Position numbers and translations under genes: made by a program. Shown here one piece after another: positions 37,381 to 48,509 of a stretch of 64,000 nt of DNA. Under the pieces are notes generated by a model. That model saw only the letters and a program-made list of their open reading frames with translations, did no database searches and was not told the DNA's origin. This DNA is from Paulownia fortunei (lineage: Eukaryota; Streptophyta; Magnoliopsida; Lamiales; Paulowniaceae): positions 17,386,274 through 17,450,273 of the forward strand of contig CM033122.1 of the NCBI GenBank assembly GCA_019321725.1. Reading direction: 5' to 3'. Every line of letters begins with the position of its first letter. Position 1 is the stretch's first letter.

Positions 37381-38600
37381 ATATTAAATAAAACAAGATA
37401 AGGTATAGAATACTTCCCTGAATGGTGTTGGTCCACATCAATTTCATCAACATCCTCTTCTAGAACAATGATGGATGTGTATTCATTAATTGGTGGCATA
37501 TCACTTTTTATTTTACAAATCCTCATCCAAATTTGAGTTGGATCCTGAAATGAGAAACAAAAATATTTCATCAAACTAAAAAGAAAACTGAATATTAAAC
37601 AACTAAAAAAACTACGTAATAAAAATAAAAAAAAATTGAAAACATTTGGGTTGCCTCCCAAGAAGCGCTTATTTAATAGTTTTTAGTTGCACTTCTTCTT
37701 TACTCAACTAGGGTCCAAAAATAAGTGTTTCTCATACCATGCAGTTGTATCCTCCAAAAGTATAAGTGATCCCCAAAGATTAGCATAATGAGCATAATCT
37801 GGCATGGGGTCAAGTGTCTTTTGTACATTGATAAGTGTATGCCCGATGACCAAAAATAGTCATCTTTATGTGAAAAAGACGTCTCTAACCTTTTCAATAT
37901 CAAGGATGATAAAATTTATATGGATAATAGATTTGTCAACATTCACAAGTACACCTTCATTTTTCATCATAGAAAACTTTAATGAGCAATCTACCAACTC
38001 GTGATCCTCCAATTCATACTTGTACGATGATATATCCATATTATTCTCCACAACATTTGACACAAGTTTGTTATTTTGTAGAAGATAAGGATAAGAAACT
38101 CTCGGTGATGGCTTTTGAGATGGGCTTAGTTGAACATGTTTTTGGTCTTCTCCATTCTCTGCCAGAGGTATTTATATTAATACATATTGTTCATCCTTCA
38201 TCGGTTTGTTCCATCCACAAGAAAGTTTCAAACTCTTCACCGCTTCTCAAAATAACATTACAATATTTTTTGCCCACTCCATTTGCCTCAGGTACATAAG
38301 GCAAATTATCTTGTTATCTTGTTGGAAATATGTTATCCATCTTACTAATTTGGATCTCCAAGTTTTGAAGTTGTGATGATGGATTTTAGACAATATTTGT
38401 AGCTTCCAACATGAATTGACTTGAGTGTTTGCTAATTGAGTCATTGTTTCTTCAAGACTGAACTTCTTCTTTTGTAATGGATTACTAGGATCAGTTTATA
38501 ACAAGATTTGGTTGATAGTATATTCAAATTGAGCTAATATTTCTTCAAGGCTTCGCTTATTCTCTAATGGTGGGTAAATAGGTGCATGCCATATCATATT
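37381..38600 (-). pseudogene. Gag C-terminal and protease-tail remnant of the gag-only element
   Basis: At 38444-38247 the minus strand reads like the Gag tail preserved better at 63476-63940. At 38063-37866 it reads YELEDHELVDCSLKFSMMKN and VDKSIIHINFIILDIEKV, the protease-tail stretch usually written VDKFIFPVDFIVLDMEE. The catalytic DxG segment is missing. Downstream 'ttgggaggcaaccc' (minus) marks the usual post-integrase position. RT to integrase is therefore deleted between these points. Confidence 0.7.
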
Positions 38601-39116
38601 CTCATCATTTCTCCATAAAGCATTAGAATGATTTGGCCATCCCTAATAAGTTTTGGAGAAAGGATAATTTTGCAACTAGTTCTAATTCCACTCATATTTA
38701 GTATGTTTGATGTATGGTGATGCAAATTAGTTGCTCTCTTGGTATTATGTTCTTACATGAAAACCACCATATGATTCACGTACCTCGAATGGTGAATGAT
38801 TAGCATTTGTTGCAAAAACAATTCTCCATCTGTTTAGAAAGGATTTCTACTTGAGCAGCCAATGCATTAATGGCATCTACTCGATTCATTCTAAAGACCG
38901 GATTTGAAGCTTAATTTGTCATGTCATATTCAGTTGGCCAATAGTACACATTATGTGCCATCTCGTTTACCATTTTTACTCATCTCGCACACACAAGAAA
39001 ACACCTATGATTACAAATAAGGACATACTCAATCAATAAAAGAAAAATAAAAAATACAAGAAAAATTCAAATCAAAATTAGAGTTTCTTGGTATCAATAT
39101 TAATAAAGACAAACAG

Positions 39117-39134
39117 TCCCCGACAGCGGCGCCA
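39117..39134 (-). other. Primer binding site of the gag-only element
   Basis: The minus strand reads TGGCGCCGCTGTCGGGGA, close to the tRNA-Asp type primer site (TGGCGCCGTTGCCGGGGA), just inside the 5' LTR. Confidence 0.85.
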
Positions 39135-39141
39135 AAAAATT

Positions 39142-40423
39142 TGTTGCAGAATTTTGTGTGAACGCAAGAGTACATTATCATTAACAAGTAACAAAGTGAT
39201 AGGTATAGTATCATTACCACGATAACTATTAAATTATTAAGTATCAAAATTTTGTTAACTCTAATTTTATTTGAATAAATGAAAATAGGTGTTGGTGATT
39301 ATAAATGAAATCTAATTAAACTAAACTAATAATGAAAAGTATTTAAAGATGGAATTCAATAACTTAAAAGTCTATGGTTATGATTTCACCATAATTAATC
39401 AGAATTGAATAATTTACTTCATCAATCTCAATCTATTTTCTAAGTGATAGTCGAGAATCTCTAATTATTCACTAACCTCTCCCGAGGTCTAACGAAAATA
39501 TCATCAACTGCTAATCCACTATATTCCTATGTTAATTACAATAATCAACAATTCATTAGGTTCTATCGATTTCAAACAAGACTATACAAACAATGTAAGT
39601 ACATTCCTATTTCACATGCAATTTATGATTTTCTACATATAGAACTAGACATATATATCACCTCCAAAGTCAATATGATTAGCAAATCATTTAATTAGTG
39701 ACCAAATAATTAAAAGTATTAGGAACTATGTTGAAAACTCAATTGCAAAATAAATTAAGAATTGAGTTGATGCACATATTCAAAATACCTTAATTAGATT
39801 ACATCACAATCCTAGAAAAAGAAATTAGTTCATAATGGTAAAAATGAATACTAACTTAACAATATTCATGAATATAATTAAAGAGAGAAAGTGGAAAATA
39901 AAATAAAACTTGGAAGTAGGATGAGTTTCTTCCCTTGTAGATGTTTTCTTCTCAAACTTGAAAGAAATCTCCCATCTTTTTCTTTTCTTCTTCTTCTCTT
40001 CTTCTTTCTTGGCTTGTTTTCTCTTCTCTTCCTCCTCTCTCCCTCTAAAAAAAACTAATTTAGAGGCTTTTAGAATACTTAAAATTGATAGGAGATGCCC
40101 CAAAAAAGACAAAAATCCCCTTACTTGTCCGTCAAACAGCACCTAGGCGTGATGTGGCAGCACCTAGGCACTGCATTCTAGTGAGGGCAGTGCCTAGGGG
40201 CTGAATGGCAGCACCTAAACACTGCACGTTCTGTCCATTAGCGCCTAGGCGCTGCACTTGTTGTCCAAGATTAGTTTCTACAACACTTGTTTCCATTTTC
40301 TTCTCATTTTGTCATTACCTACAAGATTTCAAACTAAATACATATAAAGTAACATAAACACTAAAAAACTAAATAAAAAAGTTAAACAAATGATTCTCAA
40401 TTAGTGGGTATATCCACTCATCA
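39142..40423 (-). repeat. 5' LTR of the gag-only element (short form, 1282 bp)
   Basis: TG...CA ends. It carries a cluster of repeats around CCTAGG at 40138-40256, including a perfect 14-bp palindrome at 40240-40253. Confidence 0.88.
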
Positions 40424-40715
40424 ATGATCTTGTACTTGTCTATGATTTTTCTAGATTCCAATACGAACTAAATTTGTATTCTATAGATTAGTCCATAATT
40501 GCTCTTTGTAAGATTTGCTAAGTCAAATAGTTATCTTTATTTTTAGGAACTGTAATATACTCATTAATTGATCATTGAGTAAAGTTAGGATTATTTTAGT
40601 AATAGTACTTGGTGCGTATTTGATATCAATCCCTATAGATACGACAACTCATTCTCATCTTTCTATACTAAAACTTGACACTATATACTTGCAGTTAGGA
40701 TTCACGCGAATACCA

Positions 40716-42179
40716 ACAAGTAAGTTGGTTTTGACCTGTAACGAGTGTTTGGCCCCAATGGTTAGATAGTGAATTTACACCAAGTAGCCCATACGTCATG
40801 GTAATTTGATTACGTAATATATAATTTCACCAAACCAATATAATTACTGAACCTATGTAGACTAATCCACAAAATAGAAGTCTGTAAATAAAAGATTGCA
40901 CACACTACAATGAGTTGAGCATAATATTAGCACCACACACAACAACGAGGTAGATGGTGAGGGCATCTACACAAGTGTCATTATTGCATGGCGAGCATGA
41001 TGTCTTCTCAGTATGATTGGTGACGACACTAAGTTGGAGGTTAGTGCTTAGTCATCGCTGCCATGATCCCATTCTATCATGCACATAGGCCATTGTCTAG
41101 TGGATATGGTAGTAAAAGAGGAAAAAAGTTGCATATCCTATAGTAGTGTCGGCCCTCTATTCATGGGGGGGGGGCTTGTGACATTATAAAGTGATCATAA
41201 TGCAATCACTATGGTTAAGATGTGCATACAGAAGCTAAGAGAGATACATACTTCCCACTAGACATATTCTACAGGGCGTACACTAAGTTAAGAGGACCTG
41301 TTCATCATAGGATGTTTTTGCCATAGATTCAAAACTGAAACATGGCAATATTGAGAAGTTGTCTTCAAGACTTTTTCCCTGGATTTCACTTATTGTATGA
41401 TGGATGGTTGTTGCTTTTTTTTATGTATTTGTTCACTGATGATTTTTAATTTTTAATGTTGTTTGGACTTGTATTTATTAGTTTCCATTTCTAAATTAAG
41501 CTTGTTATGAAATGGTCCTGCACTGTTTCACTTATTTTTATATGATATGATATCTTCTTACATTTGCAACTACTATTGTAGTTTATCTATGTGAATGAAG
41601 TTGTACGTAATGTTGTTCTTGTTGGCACATGTTTGAAGCATGGTACTATTAAGTATATTACTAGCATATAACATAAATAATAGTAAATGTATTTTTAGGG
41701 TTCTAATACTAAAACAATCATATTGTTGTGGGATTTGACTTGGGCAATTTATTTATTTGAAAAATAGTTATAGGCATGTCTAATCATTGTACTACTATTC
41801 ATATGAACAAAATTGCAGATAATGTTTATTGATGATTTTTTCGATGGCATCATTGACAATTTTAGGGATGATATGGAAAAAGTGAGGAAACATATAAATC
41901 TGGGAAAGTATAACTTTATTTTTTGTTCGAATATGCAACCCCCCTAATAATTTTCCAATAAGTTAGGAAGCAAGGATTTTGGCTTTAGGCTTTAGATGTC
42001 TAGACTGGTTAATTGACTTGTTAGCCATGACAATTTATGATGCACTTGGAATGCATAAACCAATATTGCATAAGTTGTTTTAGAAATTAGACAAATGAGA
42101 TTTATACTGCAGCATGACGTTATTTTTTAGGAGTGTGTTCCTATATTCTCACAACTATTTGCATGCACCATTAACTCTC
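40716..42179. other. Unassigned sequence upstream of the PIF/Harbinger remnant
   Basis: No clear ORF. It may contain the left end of the PIF element, but no terminal repeat was identified. A run of ten G occurs near 41166. Confidence 0.35.
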
Positions 42180-43215
42180 AAATAATATCGATAGTTTCCA
42201 ATGTTTCCCTAAAATAATTAGTTGTCATTTGAACATGTTGTGTACTGCACTATGCACTATGGCTACAAATTACGTACTTTCTCCAGATATGCATAAGTAC
42301 AACTAAAAATTAAAAACAATCCACTGTGACACCCATATTTCAAGGTTAGGGCTGTAGGAATAAAATAATTAATTATTCAACTACATGCACGTTTTTTTTA
42401 TTTGTTACATATATCTTTCAACATGACAACTATGCGTCTTATTGGTTCATGGTCAATAAGATTATACAGGTGCAAAATTGATGGAAAAATTATACCAGGA
42501 TGGTCTCCTGTCCATAAATCGAGGGCCTATCGTAGTTGAAAAGTTGTGATTAGACAAGATATGCTCCTTCGATGTTAAATTCACATTCATGTTGTCAAGT
42601 TAGGAAGGTTATGCAAATAACATAAGAATATTTCTGGGCGCAATTCACAATCCCCAAAAAAAATTTCCTTCACATTCCCTAGGTAAATAAATTAAAGAAA
42701 TTTGTAATAGTAGTAATTATAAATGTTTGCTTTAACGCACAAACTAAACCACAATATAGACTAATGTTATGTGCTTGAAGCCGAGTACAACAATTTATGG
42801 GGATTTGTAGCGTTGTATCACAACGAGAGTTGCCAAATTCCAGAGTTGTGGGGCCAAGGGCGTAGTCCTAAGTCCAAAAAAGAGTTGTTTGATCGACGCC
42901 CTTCCTCAGATAGAAATCACATTGAAATGTGCTTCGGTATGATTAAGAAGCACTTTTCAATTTTTAGAGGTCTTATTCCCAATTATAATTTGACAATACA
43001 AGCTGATATTATTATAGCATGTTATGATATATATAACTTCATATGAATACATTGTGTTGATGACCCACAATGGGAGGAGATCGTAGACCCTGATTGGAGT
43101 GACAAACATAAAGAGAGAGGCTCTCGGACTAACTTTGATCAAATGCATGTCTTTTTCGAAGAAAACTTGTGGGTAAAAAATGTCTTTGGGGATTCTATTG
43201 CACAACAATTGTGAG
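42180..43215 (+). pseudogene. PIF/Harbinger DDE transposase remnant
   Basis: An N-terminal trace 'ALCTMATNYVLSPDM' lies near 42240-42295. The first catalytic region reads KIDGKIIPGWSPVHKSRAY near 42475-42530, then SFDVKFTFML in another frame. A GT-AG intron of about 85 bp (about 42682-42765) is retained. The next exon starts VLEAEYNNLWGFVALYHNES, where the family has VVDAGYPNMPGFLAPY, so the second catalytic Asp is Glu. It continues KKELFDRRPSSDRNHIEMCF (third acidic residue kept) and IIACYDIYNFI. Stops and frameshifts make it inactive. No terminal repeats or 3-bp target duplication found. Confidence 0.82.
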
Positions 43216-44044
43216 ATGACCACATTTAGGATTAGTGGACTTACTATATTCGTTTTTGGCATGTAATATTAGGATAAAATATTGTATTATGTACTTCATC
43301 GGAATTTATTGATGTATTTACTTCTCAATGTATGTTTATGACTCTAAACTTAACCGGAATGTGTACTTTAGTGTTGCTGCACATCAATTTTGACATTTCA
43401 TTTTTTTTTTAATAAGTCCACATTTCATTTTTTTTTTAATAAGTCCACATTTCATTTTTTAATTTCCTATGTCATTATTGACAATTAGAATGGATGTGTC
43501 AATTGCATCTTAATAGCATTTCGGTATTGGAAAATAACTTTGCTAATGGTTAAGAAGTTGAAAAACTATGGTAATTGCGTTGATTTTGATTTGAATATCA
43601 GTCCTAGAGACTGGTCTTAATATCGTACTTGTTTGTAATATACCAAAGAATATCCTCATGCTTGAGGTGAGATCTCCGTTATCTCTCTCTCTCTCAAAAC
43701 AATTGCTTTGTCAACATTTAATTTTCCGACTGACATTTTTTTTTTCTAGTGGTCTTGCCTTGACTAAATGTAACTTCAAAGTTCTTCTACCTCTCTAATC
43801 TCATTATCTGTTATGTTGGTTTTGTCATTCTTTTATTGTTTGACCTGTTTTTCTATTGTGGAGGTGTTCGGGCAAATTATGAGAGAAAGCTAGTGCAAAA
43901 GCTAATTAGTCTAGGATATGCAAACCCAAAAATCTAAAGGAAATGTCTTAAAGGACTTTTAATATGTATCTACATTAATTGCCATTAAAAAAAAAAATTC
44001 TTCTCGCTTGCATCAATATAAGAATTATTCTTCAATTCTTGGGT
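43216..44044. other. AT-rich sequence with a short tandem repeat
   Basis: A unit of about 28 bp ('acatttcatttttttttt' plus 'aataagtcc') repeats at 43393-43463. The rest holds nothing recognised. Homology with the MATH A block starts near 44045. Confidence 0.5.
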
Positions 44045-44182
44045 TTTCTATTTTATTTCCTTTTAAAGAGTTTATCATAAATGGTATATCGATTGAACCT
44101 ACAGATGAACAATATGTATTCGTTGTGTTTATCAGTTTGTACATATAGACTGCTATGAGTACAACTTGCAACGCCTCAATTC

Positions 44183-45767
44183 TCATAGAGCATTTGCCAC
44201 CCCATGGACTTTGACTTCTGATTCCACAAGGCATATGTTTTTCACCAGCAAACCTGAGGTTGACATATTAAAATAGCCATGCGAGACATATCTTGGCCAA
44301 CCACAAGTTGAGTTTGATGCACTGAACCAATAATTAGCTGCAGGAAGAAGGGCAAAGGTTAAGTTTGTGGCAGAATTTTACGTTCAGTTCTCGCCATGCT
44401 CGGGAGTGCATTAGGTGAAAGAACTCCAAACAAATAGAGTGTTATACACATTGCACTCAGAGGAGAGAGAGCATTTACCAGTTCCATAGTAGTGGTTGCG
44501 ATTAAGTTGGTCTAGTATGCGTAATGTAAATTCTGCATATATTTTAGACGCCGGAAGCAAGTTTTCTGGTTCAGCTAAAGTCAGATACAGAGATATATAG
44601 CTATCAATACCGCTGCCTTTTCCCCTAGGATAAAGCTGTATTTTCCTGCAACAATTATACAGCAAAGATTTTTTTTTTTTTTTTTTCTGGTTTCCTGATA
44701 TATTAGCATAACAAATGATGAAGAAAAGGTGAGAAATATTTACCATTTTCTATCAGCAGCACTGAATGTTTTGGAGTCTACACATTCTTCAGTTAAACTC
44801 GAGAAATTGTCAATTCTCCAAGTGTTTTTATAGCTGATTGCATCCTTTATCATTGATAAACACTCTCCTTTTCCGGTGACTTTTTCTCGGCACACGTAAA
44901 CCTGTGCCCCAAATACGCAAGTGTCATCGACCAGATATCCATTGGCAGGATCCTTAAAGGCAGTGAGAGGCACGAACTTATCGAATCCCCATTCCAGCTT
45001 CATCCCATGAAACCGTCTCCCATTTTCTGCTGTGTCTACGTAGACAAAGAAAAGATTATTGACTATTGATTTTGCATTCAATGGAATTGAATTCTGTGCC
45101 GAGCTCTTAAACTCGTCATGTTCAATACCTTACCTTGAAGAGTTAGGTAACTGTCCTTGTTCTGATCAAGCAAAAATAGACGGAAAACTGCTCGGATCTC
45201 CCAACCTGGACCAAGTGAATTTGCTTCGGCAATGACCAAGTATAGGGAGATATGATCAGTAATGTCTTTGTTTTTGTTTCCGTTTGGGTGAAGAGCTAAC
45301 TTCCTGCAGGCAAAAAAACATTCCATTAGGAAACCACATCTTGTATTTTTTAATTGATATCATACATTCATACCACGTACATATAATTAATAATAACTAT
45401 ATATTTAAAAAATACTACATGTATTATGCAATGCAAAATAAAATACCATAATATTTAAATACTTGCAAACTGTTCTTGCTTTTAAAAATGAGTTTTAAGA
45501 TTGACTTTACCATTTGTGGCCTCCTGCTTCGAAATCACTCGAAATGTACCTCTCTATTTTGTTATTGGTGAGTTGCGAAAATAACTGAATTTTGAGTATA
45601 TAATGATTGGGCGGTGTATCTGAAATTGATCTTGAAACCCCTATTCAAAAGAGAAGAAGAAAAAGGTAAATCAAGAATGAAAGAGACAGGGACAAAGATA
45701 GATACTTAATTGCTCCAAGGACTTAGGATCACGAACCACCTTGTTCAGGGAATGAAAGATCTGCCAT
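44183..45767 (-). CDS. Two-domain MATH/TRAF-like protein, copy B (intact)
   Basis: Six exons: 45740-45767, 45511-45640, 45134-45303, 44744-45035, 44479-44645, 44183-44337. The sum is 942 nt, 313 residues plus stop, with GT-AG at every intron and compatible phases. The start is MADLSFPEQG. MATH domain 1 runs from about residue 14 to 145 (SISDTPPNHYILKIQLFSQL to FGAQVYVC). Domain 2 runs from about 165 to 308 (NTWRIDNFSSLTEECVDSKT to LVESEVKVHG), and the end is VANAL. Length and order are usual for plant TRAF-like proteins, which act as protein-binding modules, often near ubiquitin ligases or proteases. No catalytic domain is present. Copy A is its paralogue: 8 of 95 shared exon 4 residues differ. 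The duplicated block extends from about 44045 to 46320. Confidence 0.92.
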
Positions 45768-46320
45768 CACAGGAATAATACGTCGGAAAGGTAAAGATCA
45801 AATGTAGATGTGTAAGAAATTATAGATATCTAATACGAAGATTATTGAGCTTTCAAGGATGAAAAAGAGAAGGCATTAGTTCCCAAAAACTCAGAGTAGT
45901 TATCCTTTGCTTGATTCTGGTTTGTCCCTCCCTGAAAACAAGGTATTGCCGTTTACCATGGCAATCTATTCATCACTCTATCCTGAAAGCAAAACACATT
46001 CACAAGATTCCTGGATGCCTACTAGCAAATATGAATTCTCATTGTAATTAGGCATATTGAATTAAATGGTCCAAAGTAGATGAAAGAAAGAACAAAAGTT
46101 ACTTTAAATGCACTCTAAAAGGTAGATTCATGAGTACAATTTTTCCTCTTAAAGTGGAATGCTAATCTTACAAAGAATCAAAATTGAAACTACAATTTTG
46201 AGCCCATTGCTCTAACATGGAAAGTACAAGATTTACTCCATAACTATCTGCAGCAAGACCGAACGGATGGAGATGGAGGTGGACAGTTCATAACCTCTAC
46301 ACATCAAAGAAAACACAACA
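45768..46320 (-). promoter_or_regulatory. Upstream region of MATH gene B, shared with copy A
   Basis: Homologous to 32437-33000. On the minus strand an acceptor-like TTTTGCTTTCAG at about 45985 and TTGCTGCAG at about 46250 suggest non-coding 5' exons. No sure TATA box. Confidence 0.45.
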
Positions 46321-47423
46321 GGCATCTCTCTCCCTCCAGCCGGATTTTTGGATTTACTTCCACTGAATCGATTTGGATTTACTTAATTTCTACTTTTATT
46401 TATTATCAGTTCTTGAACATGTATGTTTCTATGTTGCACTCATGAATTGGGATTTTCCCAAAATTTGTTTACCCCATTTTAACTTCTGCCAAGAACTAGA
46501 ACCCCTAATTAATATTTATTTAGGAAGCACCAGATTTACTTAGGTTACGTGCTGGATGGTGAAGTCAACTTTGCAAGAGTCATTGTTCCTCTTTTTCTTG
46601 TCTGCTACTCTAACTGCTGCAGCACGTAAAATGCCGTTTCTCATGTGCAAGAATGTTCATGTTCTATCACTAAAAGCAGGGGCTGATGATGCTTCATAAA
46701 TTCTACAACTGAAAAAGATCTTGTGACAACACAACCTGCACGAGGGCACACTGACTCTGCATTGAAACAACCAAATCAATACAATTTTAGAGATATTTGT
46801 TGCTATATATCTTGACTTGTTAACAACTTTGGACTAAAGAACCTCAAATATAGCGACAAATATCAAGATATATAGCAACAAATATAAACTTCAAATGTTG
46901 CAGAATATGACAAACTTCCCAAGAAGAGAAAAACTGAAATATGGTAGAGATTGTGGATGGCTGAGCAGTTGTTTATCTCCCAGGCAAATTCTTGTCAGAG
47001 ACTGTAATTTTAGAAAACGAACCAACTGGAGAGTCATCTGTAACTTGCAGGTGCAATCAATTAGAAACATAAATATTAAATAATTAAATATCAATGTTTT
47101 ATTAATTTGGATTGCGTGAGAGACAGAAGGCATATGCCAGTCATGAGTATCCCAAACCATTTATATTATGCACGTATCACAAACATGTATCACAAACCAT
47201 CTACATGGTTTTTTTTTTTTTTTTTTGTATGCTATCCATTTGATATATCCATTTGTCGCTTCATCATGCTACCCACTTTGATAGACTATCCAAGTAGATT
47301 TGTGAGCTACTAGATATACATATAATAATATTATAAAATCAAAATTTGATATTATTAACAATCTTACTTAAATACTACTCAAGTGAGTACTATTTCATTA
47401 GCCGCTAATAATTATTGTTACAA
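46321..47423. other. Intergenic sequence with a short inverted repeat
   Basis: The word 'agatatttgttgctatatat' near 46790 is mirrored near 46865-46890 (agatatatagcaacaaatat), with a spacer of about 50 bp. A run of 17 T lies at 47210-47226. No gene recognised. Confidence 0.45.
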
Positions 47424-47895
47424 CAATGTTTTATTAATCGAACTGGTGATCAAATCGTCTTACTAACGATTAGTGGTTCAATCAGTCAGATCAGTTCAAC
47501 CGACGATCGGACTAGTGTAATGAAAATTGATTATATTTTTTTATTATATTATGTAAAATAATAATATAATACAGTAATTATTATGTAACACATTTTAAAT
47601 GTAAAAAAAGATAAATAACTACCTAAATAAAACATCTAACAAAACACACAATCCAAATAACTACATAAATATAACAAAATATCAAATTTAAACTTTTAAA
47701 AATTAAAAAATTAACAAAATTAAAAAAAATAAAAATCGATCAAACCGATTTAACCAGTTTTAGTCGGTTTGACCGGTTTTTGACCTATTTTGGCCAATCA
47801 AATTGAACTTCCAATTTTATATTATTAACTAGACCAGACTGACCTCCTGTTTTCGGTTGAATTGGTCAGTCCGGTCCAATTTTTTCAAAACAATG
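47424..47895. mobile_element. hAT-like MITE
   Basis: The left end CAATGTTTT and the right end (reverse complement CATTGTTTT) bound 472 bp. The interior near each end is rich in ACCGGTTT/GACCGG words, as in common plant hAT MITEs. Possible 8-bp flanks 'ttgttaca' and 'gttttaca' match at six of eight positions. Confidence 0.6.
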
Positions 47896-48032
47896 GTTTT
47901 ACAGCACATGTAATAAAGTAGAATATAAAGTTCAAATTTTATTGAATAAAAAATGTAATTGGATTCCATAACTGATGCAATATTATATAAAGAGATTAGT
48001 TGGAAAGTTCTTAATCTTTGTTGACACTTTGG

Positions 48033-48509
48033 TGTTAAAGGTATAGCCTAAATCAAATGAAGAATAAAGAAGAAAACAGACAAAAACAGAGGGGTGGGTG
48101 TGGGCAGCACCTAGATTAATCTCGTGTGTGCCTACACCTAGGCGCTGCAACTCGACTTGTGGACATGCCCGAGTGTTTTTTTGTAAGTTATAAATGTGTT
48201 TTTAGGGATCTTTTCTTGGTAAAGTTGTATAAAAATAGGAGAATGCGCTAGATTCATTAAGCATTAAAACTATTATCATTCTATTGAATATTTACAAGAG
48301 AAAACTGATATTTCGGTCTTAGAGTGTGAAAATTCTATTGTAATTCTTGAATCTCTTTTCATCATAGTAAAATCTGCAGTGACAAACTAGGACATAGTTA
48401 TATACTATGGCAAACATCTATAAATTTGGTGATTCTTACATTTATTTTCTTTCAAAATTTAATTTGTTTTCTATGAATCCTTAGAATTAGAATGGGCTAA
48501 TGTCTAACA
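48033..48509 (+). repeat. 5' LTR of the complete copia element
   Basis: 477 bp, TGTTAAAGG to TAACA. TATA-like 'gtataaaaatagg' at about 48229. CACCTAGGCGCTGCA lies at 48135-48149, about 90 bp upstream of the TATA. Confidence 0.88.

Larger units (their letters stand above)
34501..40423 (-). mobile_element. Complete non-autonomous gag-only gypsy LTR element, TSD ATGAT
   Basis: Minus-strand element of 5923 bp. Its 5' LTR is at 39142-40423, internal region at 36160-39141 and 3' LTR at 34501-36159. The direct repeat ATGAT flanks it (34496-34500 and 40424-40428). The PBS is at 39117-39134 and a polypurine stretch lies next to 36160. The internal region carries a Gag C-terminal remnant, the tail of the protease and the post-pol 'ttgggaggcaaccc' segment, but no RT, RNase H or integrase. 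The second element at 60420 onward has the same organisation, so the deletion is a family trait rather than local damage. Confidence 0.88.
33871..40715 (+). repeat. Probable gypsy LTR fragment split by the gag-only element
   Basis: The pieces 33871-34500 and 40429-40715 join across the insertion. The left piece has a four-unit degenerate GC-rich array of about 21 bp (34115-34195, 'gttgtggctctagttcttc' type). The right piece has 'atcaatccctatagatacga' and a pyrimidine/AC-rich end, typical of the R-U5 end of large plant gypsy LTRs. The outer ends are uncertain. Confidence 0.45.

Noticed and set aside
42771..43046. Functional transposase gene
   Set aside because: Upstream and downstream parts are in other frames with stops, and a catalytic residue is changed.
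46790..46890. Inverted repeat as an ncRNA hairpin
   Set aside because: AT-rich arms of about 25 bp with no other support. It could equally be a MITE relic.
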